A stretch of 64,000 nt of DNA from Ga0077527 sp038106575 (GCA_038106575.1 JAYOED010000003.1:16320-80319), one strand, 5' to 3'; counted from the stretch's first letter, positions 25,784 through 35,241 are shown. Notes: generated by a model not told the origin, from the letters alone. Numbers and translations are program-made.

Positions 25784-26869
25784 TTACTCCTTGTCCCACT
25801 GGCGCTCTATGGGCTGCTTGGCGGCGCGCATCCGGTCCATGTAATAAGTCAGCATCGCCGTTCCCTCCAGTCCCTCCTTGTCCAGATCCTTTGCCCATTC
25901 TTCAGCGATGTTGGGAATGGTTTTGACCCACTTGCTGCGATCACCCGCCGAAAGGGAAAAGACCTTGCCGCCGGCTGCCTTGTACTTGGCGAGGCTTGCG
26001 TCACCCAGGCTAGTAGCGAGCTTGGCCAGATGATCGCGGTAGTCGATTGCGACTTCCCTGAAAATCTTTTGCACTTCAGGCGGCAGCTTGTTCCAGAACG
26101 CCTTGTTGACGGTGACGACCTTGCTGTTCATCGTGCCGATGTCGGCTTTCATCATGTAAGGCGCAACTTCGGCGAGCTTGAAAGTGGCCGCTGCTTCGGG
26201 CCAGAGCATGCAGCCGTCGACAACGCCGGTCTGGATCATGTTGTAGTAGTTGTTCAGGCTGCCGGCAACGCCTACTGCGCCGGTCGGCGGCAGATAGCGA
26301 AGGTTGGGCCCGGCACTCGCTATTTTCATTCCTGAATAATCAGACAATGCCTTGGCTTCCTTCTTCGAGAACATCTGGTAGCTATCGAAGACCACGGAAT
26401 TCGTGAGATAGACTTGGTTATAGGAATCGAAAGTCTTCTTGATGCCGGAAAATTTTTCAGCGATTTCGTCTATCGTTCTGGCAACCAGCGCCGGATCGGT
26501 GGTTGTGAAGGGCGTCATGTAGGCAACCGACATGACCTTCATCTTGTCCCCGTAAATCGCCGTAGTGACGATTCCGATGTCGCCCAGGCCTTTCTGCAGT
26601 CCTTCCAGTACGCCCCGTGGCTTGACGATCTGCCCGCCCCACGCCTGGTTCCAGCGGATCTTGTACTTGTTTTCCTTAGCGAGGCGCTTGTTGACTTCAG
26701 GTATGTAGAAGTTGATGAATTCCTTCACCCAGAGCGCCCGTGGCGGGTAACCGTCGATTGCGGTCACGTTGATGGTGGTTTGTGCGCTGACTGGCGCTGC
26801 GGAGAAAGTCAGCGTTGCGGCAATGGCCATGAAAAGCAGCCGGACGGCTCCGGTGGGATGAAGTTTCAT
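25784..26869 (-). CDS. TRAP transporter substrate-binding protein (DctP-like)
   Basis: The 361-residue periplasmic receptor has a signal peptide (hydrophobic 8-24, cleavage after APVSAQ) and DctP-fold features: YKIRWNQAWGGQIVKPRGVL, the loop around GDIGIVTTAIYGDKMK, KEAKALSDYSGMKIASAGPN (the usual Arg-binding strand region), and GVVDGCMLWPEAAATFKLAE. It is the first gene of its three-gene transporter. The 285-base gap between it and the divergent dienelactone hydrolase gene should contain the promoters; I see no gene there. Confidence 0.92.
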   Translation of the reverse strand: MKLHPTGAVRLLFMAIAATLTFSAAPVSAQTTINVTAIDGYPPRALWVKEFINFYIPEVNKRLAKENKYKIRWNQAWGGQIVKPRGVLEGLQKGLGDIGIVTTAIYGDKMKVMSVAYMTPFTTTDPALVARTIDEIAEKFSGIKKTFDSYNQVYLTNSVVFDSYQMFSKKEAKALSDYSGMKIASAGPNLRYLPPTGAVGVAGSLNNYYNMIQTGVVDGCMLWPEAAATFKLAEVAPYMMKADIGTMNSKVVTVNKAFWNKLPPEVQKIFREVAIDYRDHLAKLATSLGDASLAKYKAAGGKVFSLSAGDRSKWVKTIPNIAEEWAKDLDKEGLEGTAMLTYYMDRMRAAKQPIERQWDKE

Positions 26870-27154
26870 GTTGTATTTCCTCCTTTATTCCAACAATTGT
26901 GTTTTGGCGGATCAGATCCACCAGTATGTGCCGTTTTTGTACTTGCGCAAGCCTTGTTCTTGAATCCCGTCCGGACTGCGTAACGAGGGCTAGGTCATTG
27001 ACAACAGATGGAAAGGTTTCGTTAAATTTGTGGACGAATTCGAATCCTCCTGTGCATTCTATTCAAATTACGGGTAAAACATCAGTTCTTTTTGTATTCC
27101 GCACCGCAACAATCGATGTTTTAATTCAAGCTCCGAAGAAGAGACAACATCCAC

Positions 27155-27895
27155 ATGGCCCTAATCGAACAGAACGTCACCGTCACCACCAAGTACGGCA
27201 AATGCTCCGCATTTGCGGCCTGCCCTGATGCCCCGGGCAGTTTTCCCGGGATCATTTTCTACATGGATGCCCCGGGATTCCGTGAAGAACTGTGCAACAT
27301 GGCGCGGCGCATCGCCAAGCACGGATATTTCTGCCTGCTACCCGACATGTATTACCGGCTCGGTACATGCCGTTTCGACGTGCCCCGCCGCAATGATCCG
27401 ATGTCAGCGGTGATCAAGGCTGCGATGAACAGTCTGACCAATGCCGATGTTGCCGACGACACGGCCGCATTCATTGCTTGGCTCGATGCGCAGGACAAGG
27501 TTTCGGAGGGTGCGGTGGGCTGCGTCGGCCACTGCATGAGCGGGCGTTACATCACCACTGCGGCGGCGCGGTTTCCGCGCATGAAGGCCGCAGCTTCGCT
27601 CTACGGAGTTGGCATTGTCACCGACAAGGAAGACTCACCGCATCTGCTGCTCGATCAGATCAAAGGCGAGCTTTATTATGCTTTCGCCGAGAGGGATGCC
27701 TCGGTAACCGAAAAAGATGTCAGCGATCTTGCTACCGCGCTGAAAAAAGCCGGGACGAAGCATACGCTCGAAACCCTGCCCGGAACCCAGCACGGCTTCT
27801 GCTTCGCCGAGCGCATGGTCTACAACCCGGTTGCTGCCGAACACACATGGACCAGGATTTTCGACCTATGGGACCGCAACCTGAAACCCCAGTAA
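27155..27895 (+). CDS. Dienelactone hydrolase family protein
   Basis: This 246-residue alpha/beta hydrolase carries the DLH catalytic triad: Cys in GCVGHCMSGRYITTA, Asp in YAFAERDASVTEKD, and His in LPGTQHGFCFAE. The N-terminal block FPGIIFYMDAPGFREEL is common in this subgroup. Dienelactone hydrolases open the lactone formed after intradiol ring cleavage, which fits the neighbouring dioxygenase. The start ATG lacks a strong ribosome site. A GFA-family gene follows 16 bases on. Confidence 0.9.
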   Translation: MALIEQNVTVTTKYGKCSAFAACPDAPGSFPGIIFYMDAPGFREELCNMARRIAKHGYFCLLPDMYYRLGTCRFDVPRRNDPMSAVIKAAMNSLTNADVADDTAAFIAWLDAQDKVSEGAVGCVGHCMSGRYITTAAARFPRMKAAASLYGVGIVTDKEDSPHLLLDQIKGELYYAFAERDASVTEKDVSDLATALKKAGTKHTLETLPGTQHGFCFAERMVYNPVAAEHTWTRIFDLWDRNLKPQ

Positions 27896-27911
27896 ACCTC
27901 ACGGAGAACTC

Positions 27912-28328
27912 ATGAGCCAGCATGGACCTGTTACCGGAAGCTGCTTGTGCGGATCGGTACGATTCGAAATCGCTCCGCCGTCGGTGCTGTTCAAATACTG
28001 TCACTGCACCCGCTGCCGTAAGACGACCGGCACCGCCCACGCAGCAAACATCTTCTTGCCCGCTGGCCAGTTCAAATGGCTGTCCGGGGAATCGCTTCTT
28101 AAAAAATTTGATTTGCCCGGCGCAAAGCGTTTTGCGGTGAATTTCTGCACGCAATGCGGCACGCGTATGCCTCATAAAGTGACCGGAACCGAAAACATGC
28201 TGATTCCCGCCGGTGCACTGGACGGCACGCCCGATCTCAAGCCGGACGCCAGCATCTTCTGGGGATCGAAAGCGGCCTGGTTCGTCGAAACTCCGGAACT
28301 GCCTAAGCACGAGGAATACGGCCGCTGA
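27912..28328 (+). CDS. GFA (glutathione-dependent formaldehyde-activating enzyme-like) zinc protein
   Basis: The 138-residue protein has the full set of GFA zinc cysteines: GSCLCGSVRFEI, YCHCTRCRKTTGT and NFCTQCGTRMPH, followed by IPAGALDGTPDLKP and IFWGSKAAW. Family members include Gfa, which binds S-hydroxymethylglutathione, but most have unproven functions. It is cotranscribed with the dienelactone hydrolase gene; GGAG precedes the ATG. Confidence 0.9.
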   Translation: MSQHGPVTGSCLCGSVRFEIAPPSVLFKYCHCTRCRKTTGTAHAANIFLPAGQFKWLSGESLLKKFDLPGAKRFAVNFCTQCGTRMPHKVTGTENMLIPAGALDGTPDLKPDASIFWGSKAAWFVETPELPKHEEYGR

Positions 28329-28432
28329 AGAGATTCAGCGTTTCTTTTTAGTGGCGAAAAAACCGGCGCTCGTTTTCATGCTGGAACCGGCGATGGCCTG
28401 ATTGTCTCCGCTGAACGATTGAAGGAGGAGGA

Positions 28433-28466
28433 GAAACAGGGCTACGATACGCAGCCCTGTTTCTTT
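28433..28466 (+). terminator. Rho-independent terminator after the DLH-GFA pair
   Basis: An 11-base-pair perfect stem (GAAACAGGGCT / AGCCCTGTTTC, nine-base loop) is followed by TTT. It lies between the rightward GFA gene and the leftward Bug gene. Confidence 0.65.
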
Positions 28467-28501
28467 CAGGCGCCCTGATCTTGCAGTCAGGCCGGACGTG
28501 C

Positions 28502-29473
28502 TTACCGGGTCTTGATGCCGGCTTTCTGCACTACGCTGGTATATTTCGCGATTTCACCCTTGATCAGTAAAGTCAGTTCCGCGGGCGCACTGCCCACCGG
28601 ATCCAGCGCCTGCTGCTTGTAGAACTCCCGCACTTCCCTCGTCTCCAGCGCTTTCTTGATCTGCCCTTGCAGCGTGGTCACCACGTTTTTCGGCGCTCCC
28701 GTGGGCACGAATACCGCATACCACTGGTCGGTCACGAAGCCGGGATAGACGGCGTTCATGGTCGGCAGGTCGGGATTCCACGCCGTTGGTTTCTCGGTGG
28801 AAACCGCCAGTGCACGGATGCGCTTGGCGATAAGATGCGGCATCAGCGCCGTCGGCGTGTTGAACAGCATGTCGGTCTCACCGGTGGCAAGTGCCAGTCC
28901 CGACGGCCCGCCGCCCTTGTACTGGACAATCACGCTTTTGGCCTTGGTGAACTGCTTGAACATTTCAGCAGAGAGATGACTGGTGGTACCGACGCCGTTG
29001 GCGCCGATGTTCAGGCCGTTCGGCGCACGCTGGGAAATGGCGACAAGTTCCTTGACCGATCTGGCGGGAACGCTGGGATGCACTGCAAGCACCAGTGCCG
29101 TGTTGCTGACCCAGGTGACCGGATCGAGATCCCTCAGCAGGTCAAAGCGGATAGATTTTTTCTGAAGGACGGCGTTGAGCGAGATTGACGCCGAGGTCAT
29201 CAGTACAGTGTAGCCGTCGTTCGGCGCCTTGGCCACGACCTCCGCGCCGATCAGTCCGCCATTGCCGGTGCGGTTGTCCACCAGAAAGGGCTGGTTCAGG
29301 CCCTGACGGAGCTTGTCGGCGAGCAGGCGACCCTGCAGATCGGTTCCGCCGCCGGTGCTGAACGGCACGATGAAACGTACTGCTTTTTCGGGATAAGCCG
29401 CGGCTGCAGTACCGATGACGCCGATGACCAGTAGCGGGACCAGCAGGCCCCCGCCCAATTTTGAAATGCGCAT
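28502..29473 (-). CDS. Bug/TctC family solute receptor
   Basis: The 323-residue periplasmic receptor has a signal peptide (hydrophobic 8-24, ending AAAA) and the blocks YPEKAVRFIVPFSTGGGTD, FLVDNRTGNGGLIGAE, VIVQYKGGGPSGLALATGE and the terminal VVQKAGIKTR. The region normally reading PFPPGG is PFSTGG, as in some subgroups. It is a single gene without membrane partners nearby. The 294-base gap upstream to the MBL gene shows no gene. Confidence 0.92.
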   Translation of the reverse strand: MRISKLGGGLLVPLLVIGVIGTAAAAYPEKAVRFIVPFSTGGGTDLQGRLLADKLRQGLNQPFLVDNRTGNGGLIGAEVVAKAPNDGYTVLMTSASISLNAVLQKKSIRFDLLRDLDPVTWVSNTALVLAVHPSVPARSVKELVAISQRAPNGLNIGANGVGTTSHLSAEMFKQFTKAKSVIVQYKGGGPSGLALATGETDMLFNTPTALMPHLIAKRIRALAVSTEKPTAWNPDLPTMNAVYPGFVTDQWYAVFVPTGAPKNVVTTLQGQIKKALETREVREFYKQQALDPVGSAPAELTLLIKGEIAKYTSVVQKAGIKTR

Positions 29474-29767
29474 GCTTGCTCTCCAGAAAACGATCTTGTT
29501 ATTGAAAGAAACGGCGGGGCGGGTAGCCCTGTTCTAGCAACTGCATGGATGCGCCGCAATGGTAGACCATTTCTGACGGCAACGGTGCGTGCTCATCGCT
29601 GCTCACGTTGTGAAAAACGGATCAATATGGCCGGTCGCCGCGAACCAGGATACGTTAGACCAGACAATACTGGCTGTGATCGTAGTCAAAGCCTGCGCGA
29701 TGCTTTAAACCTTGAGACTGATCGGTCGCCGGGGTTGGGGGCGTTGCTGTGCCATCAGGGCAGCGCG

Positions 29768-30757
29768 TTATCCACCGAAGGTATAACAGCTTCCGACATT
29801 CGAGAAGATGACCCGATCCGGCATTTTTTCGCGCAGCATGTTGATGAAACGCTCACCGGTGCAGTGCATTGGCAAGATCACGTCGGGATTGATCGCCTCG
29901 AGTTCCTTGAGCGTGTGCTGCAGGTAGTCCAGTTGCGCGACGCCGAGGTGGAAGCCGCCTATCACCGCATGCACCTTGTCGACATTGGCGGCCTTCATCG
30001 CGCTTCGCACCGTGTTGATGATGCCTGTATGGCCGCAAGATGAAATCACCACCAGACCCTTACCTTTGACGATATAGCAGGTCGCGTGCTCGTCGGGGTG
30101 GGTGTCCTTGACAAGCTTGCCCTCGCGTTCAGCCTCGGTGAAATGGTCATCCACCACCAGCGAACCGCCAGTGACTTCCTCGAACGAGTTGCGCTCGATG
30201 TAGCCTGAAGTGAAGGGTCCTTCAAGGGCCTGCGGCTTCGGGCAGCACACCGGCAGCACCTTTTGTGCCTCGAGCGCTGCCCGATCAAGCGTGCACCAAA
30301 GCTGCGGTTCACCGCCTTCCTTGATCCACTTGGTGCGGAAAATGGTTTCGCCGCCGACATACAACGCGAGGTCGTCGCGCATCTGCGCGCGGTGGTGTTT
30401 CACGAACCCCTGCAAACCGCCGAAATGATCGAGGTGGCCGTGGCTGAGAATCAGGCCGTTGATCTTCTGGGGTTCCACGCCAAGCAGTTCGAAATTGCGG
30501 TTGATGATTTCCGGTGTGTAGCCGAAGTCGAGCACGTACTGGGTCTTGGCGCCGTCTTTCTCTGAAGTCAGGTGCAGCGACAGTCCCCATTCGCAGGCCA
30601 GCGTCATGTCAGGTCTGCCGTAGATGCGCCCGATGTGCTCGACCTTTACGTGGGGATGCGACATCCGCGGCAGGAAACGCTCATAGCGCGAATCGACAAG
30701 CACGCGTACGGACAGAGCGTCGACGATGGGAGTCTTGAAGGGGGTGGAGGCGGACAT
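29768..30757 (-). CDS. MBL fold metallo-hydrolase
   Basis: This 329-residue metallo-beta-lactamase-fold protein starts at ATG 30757 (AGGAG eight bases before). It carries the di-metal motif LILSHGHLDHFGG near residue 120, a further His in VISSCGHTGIINTV, VHAVIGGFHLG, and the C-terminal His in ILPMHCTGERF. The layout is that of the MBL group annotated as dihydropteridine-ribosyl-aminobenzene synthase-like in archaea and bacteria. Substrate unknown. An in-frame extension to 30832 is not supported. Confidence 0.87.
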   Translation of the reverse strand: MSASTPFKTPIVDALSVRVLVDSRYERFLPRMSHPHVKVEHIGRIYGRPDMTLACEWGLSLHLTSEKDGAKTQYVLDFGYTPEIINRNFELLGVEPQKINGLILSHGHLDHFGGLQGFVKHHRAQMRDDLALYVGGETIFRTKWIKEGGEPQLWCTLDRAALEAQKVLPVCCPKPQALEGPFTSGYIERNSFEEVTGGSLVVDDHFTEAEREGKLVKDTHPDEHATCYIVKGKGLVVISSCGHTGIINTVRSAMKAANVDKVHAVIGGFHLGVAQLDYLQHTLKELEAINPDVILPMHCTGERFINMLREKMPDRVIFSNVGSCYTFGG

Positions 30758-30960
30758 GGGGGCTCCTCGATTGGATCTCCGGCCGCAAAACCGGCGGCTG
30801 ATAGCGAATCGTAGCACCTGTTGCAGATGCAATGGGCGGCGGGCAGACAGCTGCCGACGGCTTCACGCGCTTAGTCGAGGGGCCACGGCATTTTGACGAG
30901 GGACTGCAGCAATCCTGCAGCGTACTCCAGTTTTTGAGTGATGTCTGTGGTGCCGGTGCT

Positions 30961-32166
30961 TCAACCCGGTACGCCGAAGTTCTTGTTGCAGATTTCCGCT
31001 AGCGTGGTAACGCCTTGGCTGATTTCCTCGTGGCTAAGATTGGCGAAGCACAGCCGCAGGCGGCTCGCCGAGTGCGCCTTATTTACCGACCACTCGGGCC
31101 CCGGGTTGATCGCCACGCCCGCGGCCTGCGCTAGTTGAAATAACTTCAGTGCATCCACGCCGTCGGGCAGCTTCAACCACAGGAATATCCCGCCTTTGGG
31201 GTCGTCGAACTCCGCAGCTGCGCCGAACTGTTCCTTCATTGCTTCCATCAGCGTCACCAGCTTTGCGCGCAGTGCCTTGCGCAGTACCGACACGTGCTGG
31301 GTGAAATGCGCGTTGCAGTATTCGGCGAGCACCATCTGCTCCAGTGCACCCGAACCGGCATCGGTTTTCAGCGGCAGCATGCGCGACATCACTGACCATG
31401 GCGCGACGATGTAGCCCACGCGCAGTGCCGGCGCGATGGTCTTGGAAAACGAGCCGATGTAGATCACGTTGTTGCGGGTGCTCAATGCATGCAGCGCGGG
31501 CGGGCGTTCGCCCGACCAGATGAGGTCGGCGTAGCAGTCGTCCTCGAATACCGGCACGCCGTAATCCGCGGCGAGTTTGAGCAGCGCCTTGCGCCGCTCC
31601 AGCGGCAGGATGGTGGCGGTGGGGTTCTGCACTGTTGGTATCGTGTAGATATACTTGGGGCGAACGCCTTTGCGCTTAAGATCGGCGAGTGCGTTTTCCA
31701 GCGCGTCGATGCGCAGGCCTTCGCGGTCCAACGGCAGGCCCATCGGCGTGACCCCGAGTTTCAGCAGGCGGTTGATTGAACCCTGGTAGCAGTCTTCCTC
31801 GATGATCACCGTGTCGCCGCGCGCAAGCAGCGTGTGGTTCACCAGGTCCAGTGCCTGCAGCGAACCCGAAGTGATCAGGATGTCGTCGGCGCTGCATTGA
31901 ATGCCGGCATCGCGCCTGAGCTTCACCGCCAGAAAATCGCGCAGCGCGCGGTAGCCCTGCGGCCCGCTGTTGAGGCCGTAAGTGGCGAGCGTACGCCCCT
32001 CGCGCCGCAGTACGGCATTGGCTGCTGCGACCAGCCCGTCCAACGGCAACGCATCGGGATCGTTGTTGCCTCCGGTGAAGTCGAATTTGACGCGCCCGTT
32101 CCAGCGCGCAGCGGCGGGGGGCAGGGTGGGGGGCAGCAGCGGAGTGAAATCGAAAGCGGTGGCCAT
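30961..32166 (-). CDS. PLP-dependent aminotransferase (class I/II, AAT-I fold)
   Basis: The 401-residue protein starts at ATG 32166; the 66-residue upstream extension in the same frame is not family-like. It shows the small-domain start VKFDFTGGNNDPDALPLDGL, YGLNSGPQGYRALRDFLAVK, the cofactor block VPVFEDDCYADLIW with the PLP Asp, the lysine motif YIGSFSKTIAPALRVGY where Lys forms the Schiff base, and the final Arg in ASRLRLCFANLSHEE. This is the 2-aminoadipate / MocR-catalytic-domain branch without a DNA-binding domain. Amino donor and acceptor are unknown. Confidence 0.9.
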   Translation of the reverse strand: MATAFDFTPLLPPTLPPAAARWNGRVKFDFTGGNNDPDALPLDGLVAAANAVLRREGRTLATYGLNSGPQGYRALRDFLAVKLRRDAGIQCSADDILITSGSLQALDLVNHTLLARGDTVIIEEDCYQGSINRLLKLGVTPMGLPLDREGLRIDALENALADLKRKGVRPKYIYTIPTVQNPTATILPLERRKALLKLAADYGVPVFEDDCYADLIWSGERPPALHALSTRNNVIYIGSFSKTIAPALRVGYIVAPWSVMSRMLPLKTDAGSGALEQMVLAEYCNAHFTQHVSVLRKALRAKLVTLMEAMKEQFGAAAEFDDPKGGIFLWLKLPDGVDALKLFQLAQAAGVAINPGPEWSVNKAHSASRLRLCFANLSHEEISQGVTTLAEICNKNFGVPG

Positions 32167-32326
32167 GGTGATCGTGATTCGGAGAAACGGGAAAGGTTTT
32201 CTGCTCTGCCGCAGATTATCCGCGAAACCTGAGGAACATGAAGCCGGTGCGTGCTGACCCCTGCGTTTTTTTTGCCTACAATAGCACCTCAAAATATCCG
32301 CTGTCCTGTCGAACTGGAATCCCCCG

Positions 32327-32935
32327 ATGAGCAATGCTGAAATCAGGCCGGTCAAGCTGGTCAAGCCCGGCGAAGGTCCCGTCGAAGTGGAGCAGATCTA
32401 CGACGAAATCTGCAGGGTCAAGGATCCGCGCTGGCTGGGTCCGCTGTTCGGTTTCTTTGCGGTGGTGCCAACGCTGCTCAAGGCCTGGTGGGAACTGCAG
32501 AAGCAGCTCGAATTGCTCAAGGGCCACGTGCCGCGTGAACTCATGAACCGCATCGCGATGGTGTGCGCGGTAGCGACCGACTGCCCGCGCTGCATCAACT
32601 TCCACAAGTCTGACCTGATCGATCGTCTGCAGCTGAGCGCCGCTGAAATCGAAAAACTCCATGATTTCGAGAACGCCGACCTGCCCGAGGCAGAGAAAGC
32701 GGTGTTTCGGGTGGCGCGCAAGCTCACATTGAACGAGACTATGACCGATACCGAGTTCAATGCGCTGCGCACGGCCGGCTACGAAGACCCCGCTATTGTC
32801 GAAATCGTTTCCGTGGCGCTTATGGAGGGGGCGTTTGCCCGCCACGCCAGCGTATTCGCACGGTTCGAGGACGGTTTGAAATGGCCAGCCCAGCACACCC
32901 CGTCCCCCGAATACCGCAAGGTCGTCAACCGTTAA
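32327..32935 (+). CDS. Carboxymuconolactone decarboxylase / AhpD-like family protein
   Basis: This 202-residue helical protein of the CMD family has an AhpD-like pair of cysteines: AVATDCPRCINFHKSDLI, with the CxxC and the downstream His of AhpD-type alkylhydroperoxidases. GFFAVVPTLLKAWWELQKQL and DLPEAEKAVFRVARKLTLNE are typical. The first CMD protein in the window (11567) lacks the CxxC, so this one is the candidate thiol peroxidase. It is followed 27 bases on by a cysteine hydrolase gene on the same strand. Confidence 0.85.
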   Translation: MSNAEIRPVKLVKPGEGPVEVEQIYDEICRVKDPRWLGPLFGFFAVVPTLLKAWWELQKQLELLKGHVPRELMNRIAMVCAVATDCPRCINFHKSDLIDRLQLSAAEIEKLHDFENADLPEAEKAVFRVARKLTLNETMTDTEFNALRTAGYEDPAIVEIVSVALMEGAFARHASVFARFEDGLKWPAQHTPSPEYRKVVNR

Positions 32936-32962
32936 CGCACTGCTAAACGAGGTCTATCCGCA

Positions 32963-33673
32963 ATGAATACCGTCAAGGACCGCGCCAGTACCGGCTCGAT
33001 GGTTGCGCTCAATGCGCGCCCGCAGGAGGTCGAAATTGACATACAGCGCACCGCTATCGTGGTGGTGGACATGCAGAACGCCTATGCCAGCAAGGGCGGC
33101 ATGCTGGATCTGGGCACCGGTATCGACGAGGCGCGCATTTGTCCGGTCATCGCCGCCAACCAGCGCCTGCTGCCCGCGGCGCGGGCCGCAGGTGTCAAGG
33201 TGATCTACCTGCAGTTCGGCTACAAGCCCGACCTCAGCGACGCCGGCGGACCGCATTCGCCCAACATCCGCAAACAGATGGCGTTCCGCATGATCCGCGA
33301 GCGGCCCGCCGATCGCGACAAGCTGATCGTCCAGGACACCTGGGGCTGGGAGATCATCGACGCCCTTAAGCCCGAACCCGGCGACCTGGTGGTGCAGAAG
33401 TCGCGCTACAGCGGATTTGCCGGCACCACGCTGGAGAACCAGTTGAACGGTCTCGACATCCGCCACCTGCTGTTCACCGGCGTGGCCACCAACGTGTGTG
33501 TGGAAAGTACCGCGCGCGAAGCCTACTTTCGGGAGTTCTGGCCCATTCTCATCGAAGATGCGATGGACCACACCGGTCCGGATTTCGTGCGCCAGGCCAC
33601 GCTCTACAACTTTGAATCGAAGATGGGCTGGGTCACCAAAACCGACGACGTGCTGCGTATCCTCAAAGGTTGA
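32963..33673 (+). CDS. Isochorismatase-family cysteine hydrolase (RutB-like)
   Basis: This 236-residue alpha/beta hydrolase has the catalytic triad of isochorismatase-like amidases: Asp in IVVVDMQNAYASKGG, Lys in VVQKSRYSGFAGTTLE, and Cys in FTGVATNVCVESTAREAYF. The layout, with an insertion RKQMAFRMIRERPADRDK, resembles RutB-type ureidoacrylate amidohydrolases, but other amides are possible. It probably forms an operon with the preceding CMD/AhpD-like gene. Confidence 0.88.
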   Translation: MNTVKDRASTGSMVALNARPQEVEIDIQRTAIVVVDMQNAYASKGGMLDLGTGIDEARICPVIAANQRLLPAARAAGVKVIYLQFGYKPDLSDAGGPHSPNIRKQMAFRMIRERPADRDKLIVQDTWGWEIIDALKPEPGDLVVQKSRYSGFAGTTLENQLNGLDIRHLLFTGVATNVCVESTAREAYFREFWPILIEDAMDHTGPDFVRQATLYNFESKMGWVTKTDDVLRILKG

Positions 33674-33764
33674 GTGATCCGAACGCCCTAGTACCGACAC
33701 GCTGGGACAGCCGGGGAGACACGGCCTGCATCGGTATGCAGTGCACATTTATCAGGTCGATGAC

Positions 33765-34310
33765 ATGAAACTGCCAGAAAACTCGCTGTTCGGCATCCTG
33801 ATGCGTAAGGACTGGTGGGTGAGCGCGCTGTGCGCACTCGCTACCTTTGCGCTGGTGCAGAACTTTATGCCGTGGGGCTATGCGGTATTCGCCACCACGC
33901 CCTTTACTGTCATCACCCTGATGGTGATCTGGAAACAGTTCCGCGAACCCGGCGGCGAACGGCTGGAAAGTAAGCTGGAGCAGATCCGCGCCATGCCGTG
34001 GGAGGAATTCGCGCAGGCGCTGGAACCTGGCTTCAAGGCCGAGGGCTTTGTCGTCAAGCGCATCAAGGGCGCAGCGGATTTCGAGCTGGAAAAACTTGGT
34101 TACGTGACGTTGGTTAGTGCGCGGCGCTGGAAGGTGGTGCGCACGGGTGTTGAGCCGATCCGCGAGCTGTTGGAATACGGTGAGAAGCGCGAGGCGCGGC
34201 AATGCCGCTACGTGGCCGCGGGCGAATTGACCGAGCAGGCCCGTGCCTACGCAAAAGAGAACGGCGTGGCGCTGATCGAAGGCGTGGAACTGGTGAAGAG
34301 GGTGCGTTAG
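33765..34310 (+). CDS. Membrane-anchored restriction-endonuclease-like (Mrr_cat) protein, altered active site
   Basis: The 181-residue protein has two N-terminal hydrophobic segments (WWVSALCALATFALVQNF, YAVFATTPFTVITLMVIW) and a cytoplasmic PD-(D/E)xK-like domain: PWEEFAQALEPGFKAEGFVV, then AADFELEKLGYVTLVSARRW. In the active-site block, where relatives read S-C-K-R-W, this protein has S-A-R-R-W, so the catalytic Lys is Arg. It may not cut DNA. The start at 33765 is preferred to the in-frame ATG at 33741. Function in envelope or DNA biology is unknown. Confidence 0.65.
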   Translation: MKLPENSLFGILMRKDWWVSALCALATFALVQNFMPWGYAVFATTPFTVITLMVIWKQFREPGGERLESKLEQIRAMPWEEFAQALEPGFKAEGFVVKRIKGAADFELEKLGYVTLVSARRWKVVRTGVEPIRELLEYGEKREARQCRYVAAGELTEQARAYAKENGVALIEGVELVKRVR

Positions 34311-34347
34311 GAACAATGGTCTAATCCCGTCTGGCAGGGGAAGAGTT

Positions 34348-35241
34348 ATGGATTCCATCCAATCACGCATCACGATCAAGAAACTGCATACGCTGTTCGT
34401 CGCCGAGGTGACCGGTATCGATCTGACGGTTCCCGTACCACGCGAGGATTTCCGCGCGATCTGGGATGCTTTCAACGAACACCAGGTACTAGTGTTCCGC
34501 GACCAGCACTTTGACGACGAATCGCAGATCGCATTCAGCCGCAACTTTGGCGAACTCGAAACCATGATTGCGCACCCCGGCAATGACTGGAACCCGGGGC
34601 ACATCTCGGTGATGACCAATCTTGGCAAGGACGGCAATTTCCTGCCGCTCGACCATCCGTCGGTGCTGCACCGGGCGCGCAACGAAGACTGGCACAGCGA
34701 CAGTTCGTTCAAGCCGGTGGCGGCGCTGGCCTCGCTACTGGCATCGCGCATCGTGCCGCCGGTGGGCGGCAACACCGAATTCGCCAGCGCGCGGGCGGCC
34801 TGGGCCGACCTGCCCACCGAACGTAAGACCGTGCTCGAACACATGACTGCGCTGCACCGGGTGACGCTGCGTGACGCGGCCAGCGACAAGGGCTACAGGG
34901 ACGAAGACCGGCAGCGCCACATCGTCAACCATCCGCTGGTGCGCACCAACCCGGTCAACGGCCGCAAGGCGCTCTACGTCGGCGCGCACGCGCAGGAAAT
35001 CACCGACATGCCCCCTGAAGAAGGCGCGCGGCTTATTGATGAACTGACGTCGTACTGCACACAACCAAAATACGTTTACAGCCACCAATGGAGTCATGGC
35101 GATGCGGTGCTGTGGGACAACCGCTGCACCCTGCATCGCGCTACGACCTTCGATCGGACAAAATACAAGCGTAAGCTACACCGCACCACCATCGCAGGTA
35201 AATCGCCGGATAGCGCTTTTGCGGAGATGCCGGGCGGTTGA
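34348..35241 (+). CDS. TauD/TfdA family 2-oxoglutarate-dependent dioxygenase
   Basis: This third family member has 297 residues. The N-terminal block is LFVAEVTGIDLTVPVP with VLVFRDQHFDDESQI; the iron ligands are H-S-D in NEDWHSDSSFKPVAAL and the distal His in NRCTLHRATTFDRTKYKR, followed by KRKLHRTTIAG with the 2-oxoglutarate Arg/Lys. It resembles TfdA-type herbicide or alkylsulfonate dioxygenases, but the substrate is not predictable. A weak ribosome site precedes the ATG. Confidence 0.9.
   Translation: MDSIQSRITIKKLHTLFVAEVTGIDLTVPVPREDFRAIWDAFNEHQVLVFRDQHFDDESQIAFSRNFGELETMIAHPGNDWNPGHISVMTNLGKDGNFLPLDHPSVLHRARNEDWHSDSSFKPVAALASLLASRIVPPVGGNTEFASARAAWADLPTERKTVLEHMTALHRVTLRDAASDKGYRDEDRQRHIVNHPLVRTNPVNGRKALYVGAHAQEITDMPPEEGARLIDELTSYCTQPKYVYSHQWSHGDAVLWDNRCTLHRATTFDRTKYKRKLHRTTIAGKSPDSAFAEMPGG

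Noticed and set aside
28340..28462. Minus-strand frame reading RIVALFLLLLQSFSGD...SSMKTSAGFFATKKKR
   Set aside because: It looks like a small exported peptide but has no ATG/GTG/TTG start before the hydrophobic part and overlaps a terminator hairpin.
33663..34889. 408-codon minus-strand frame
   Set aside because: It runs antisense to the nuclease-like and dioxygenase genes, which have clear families.
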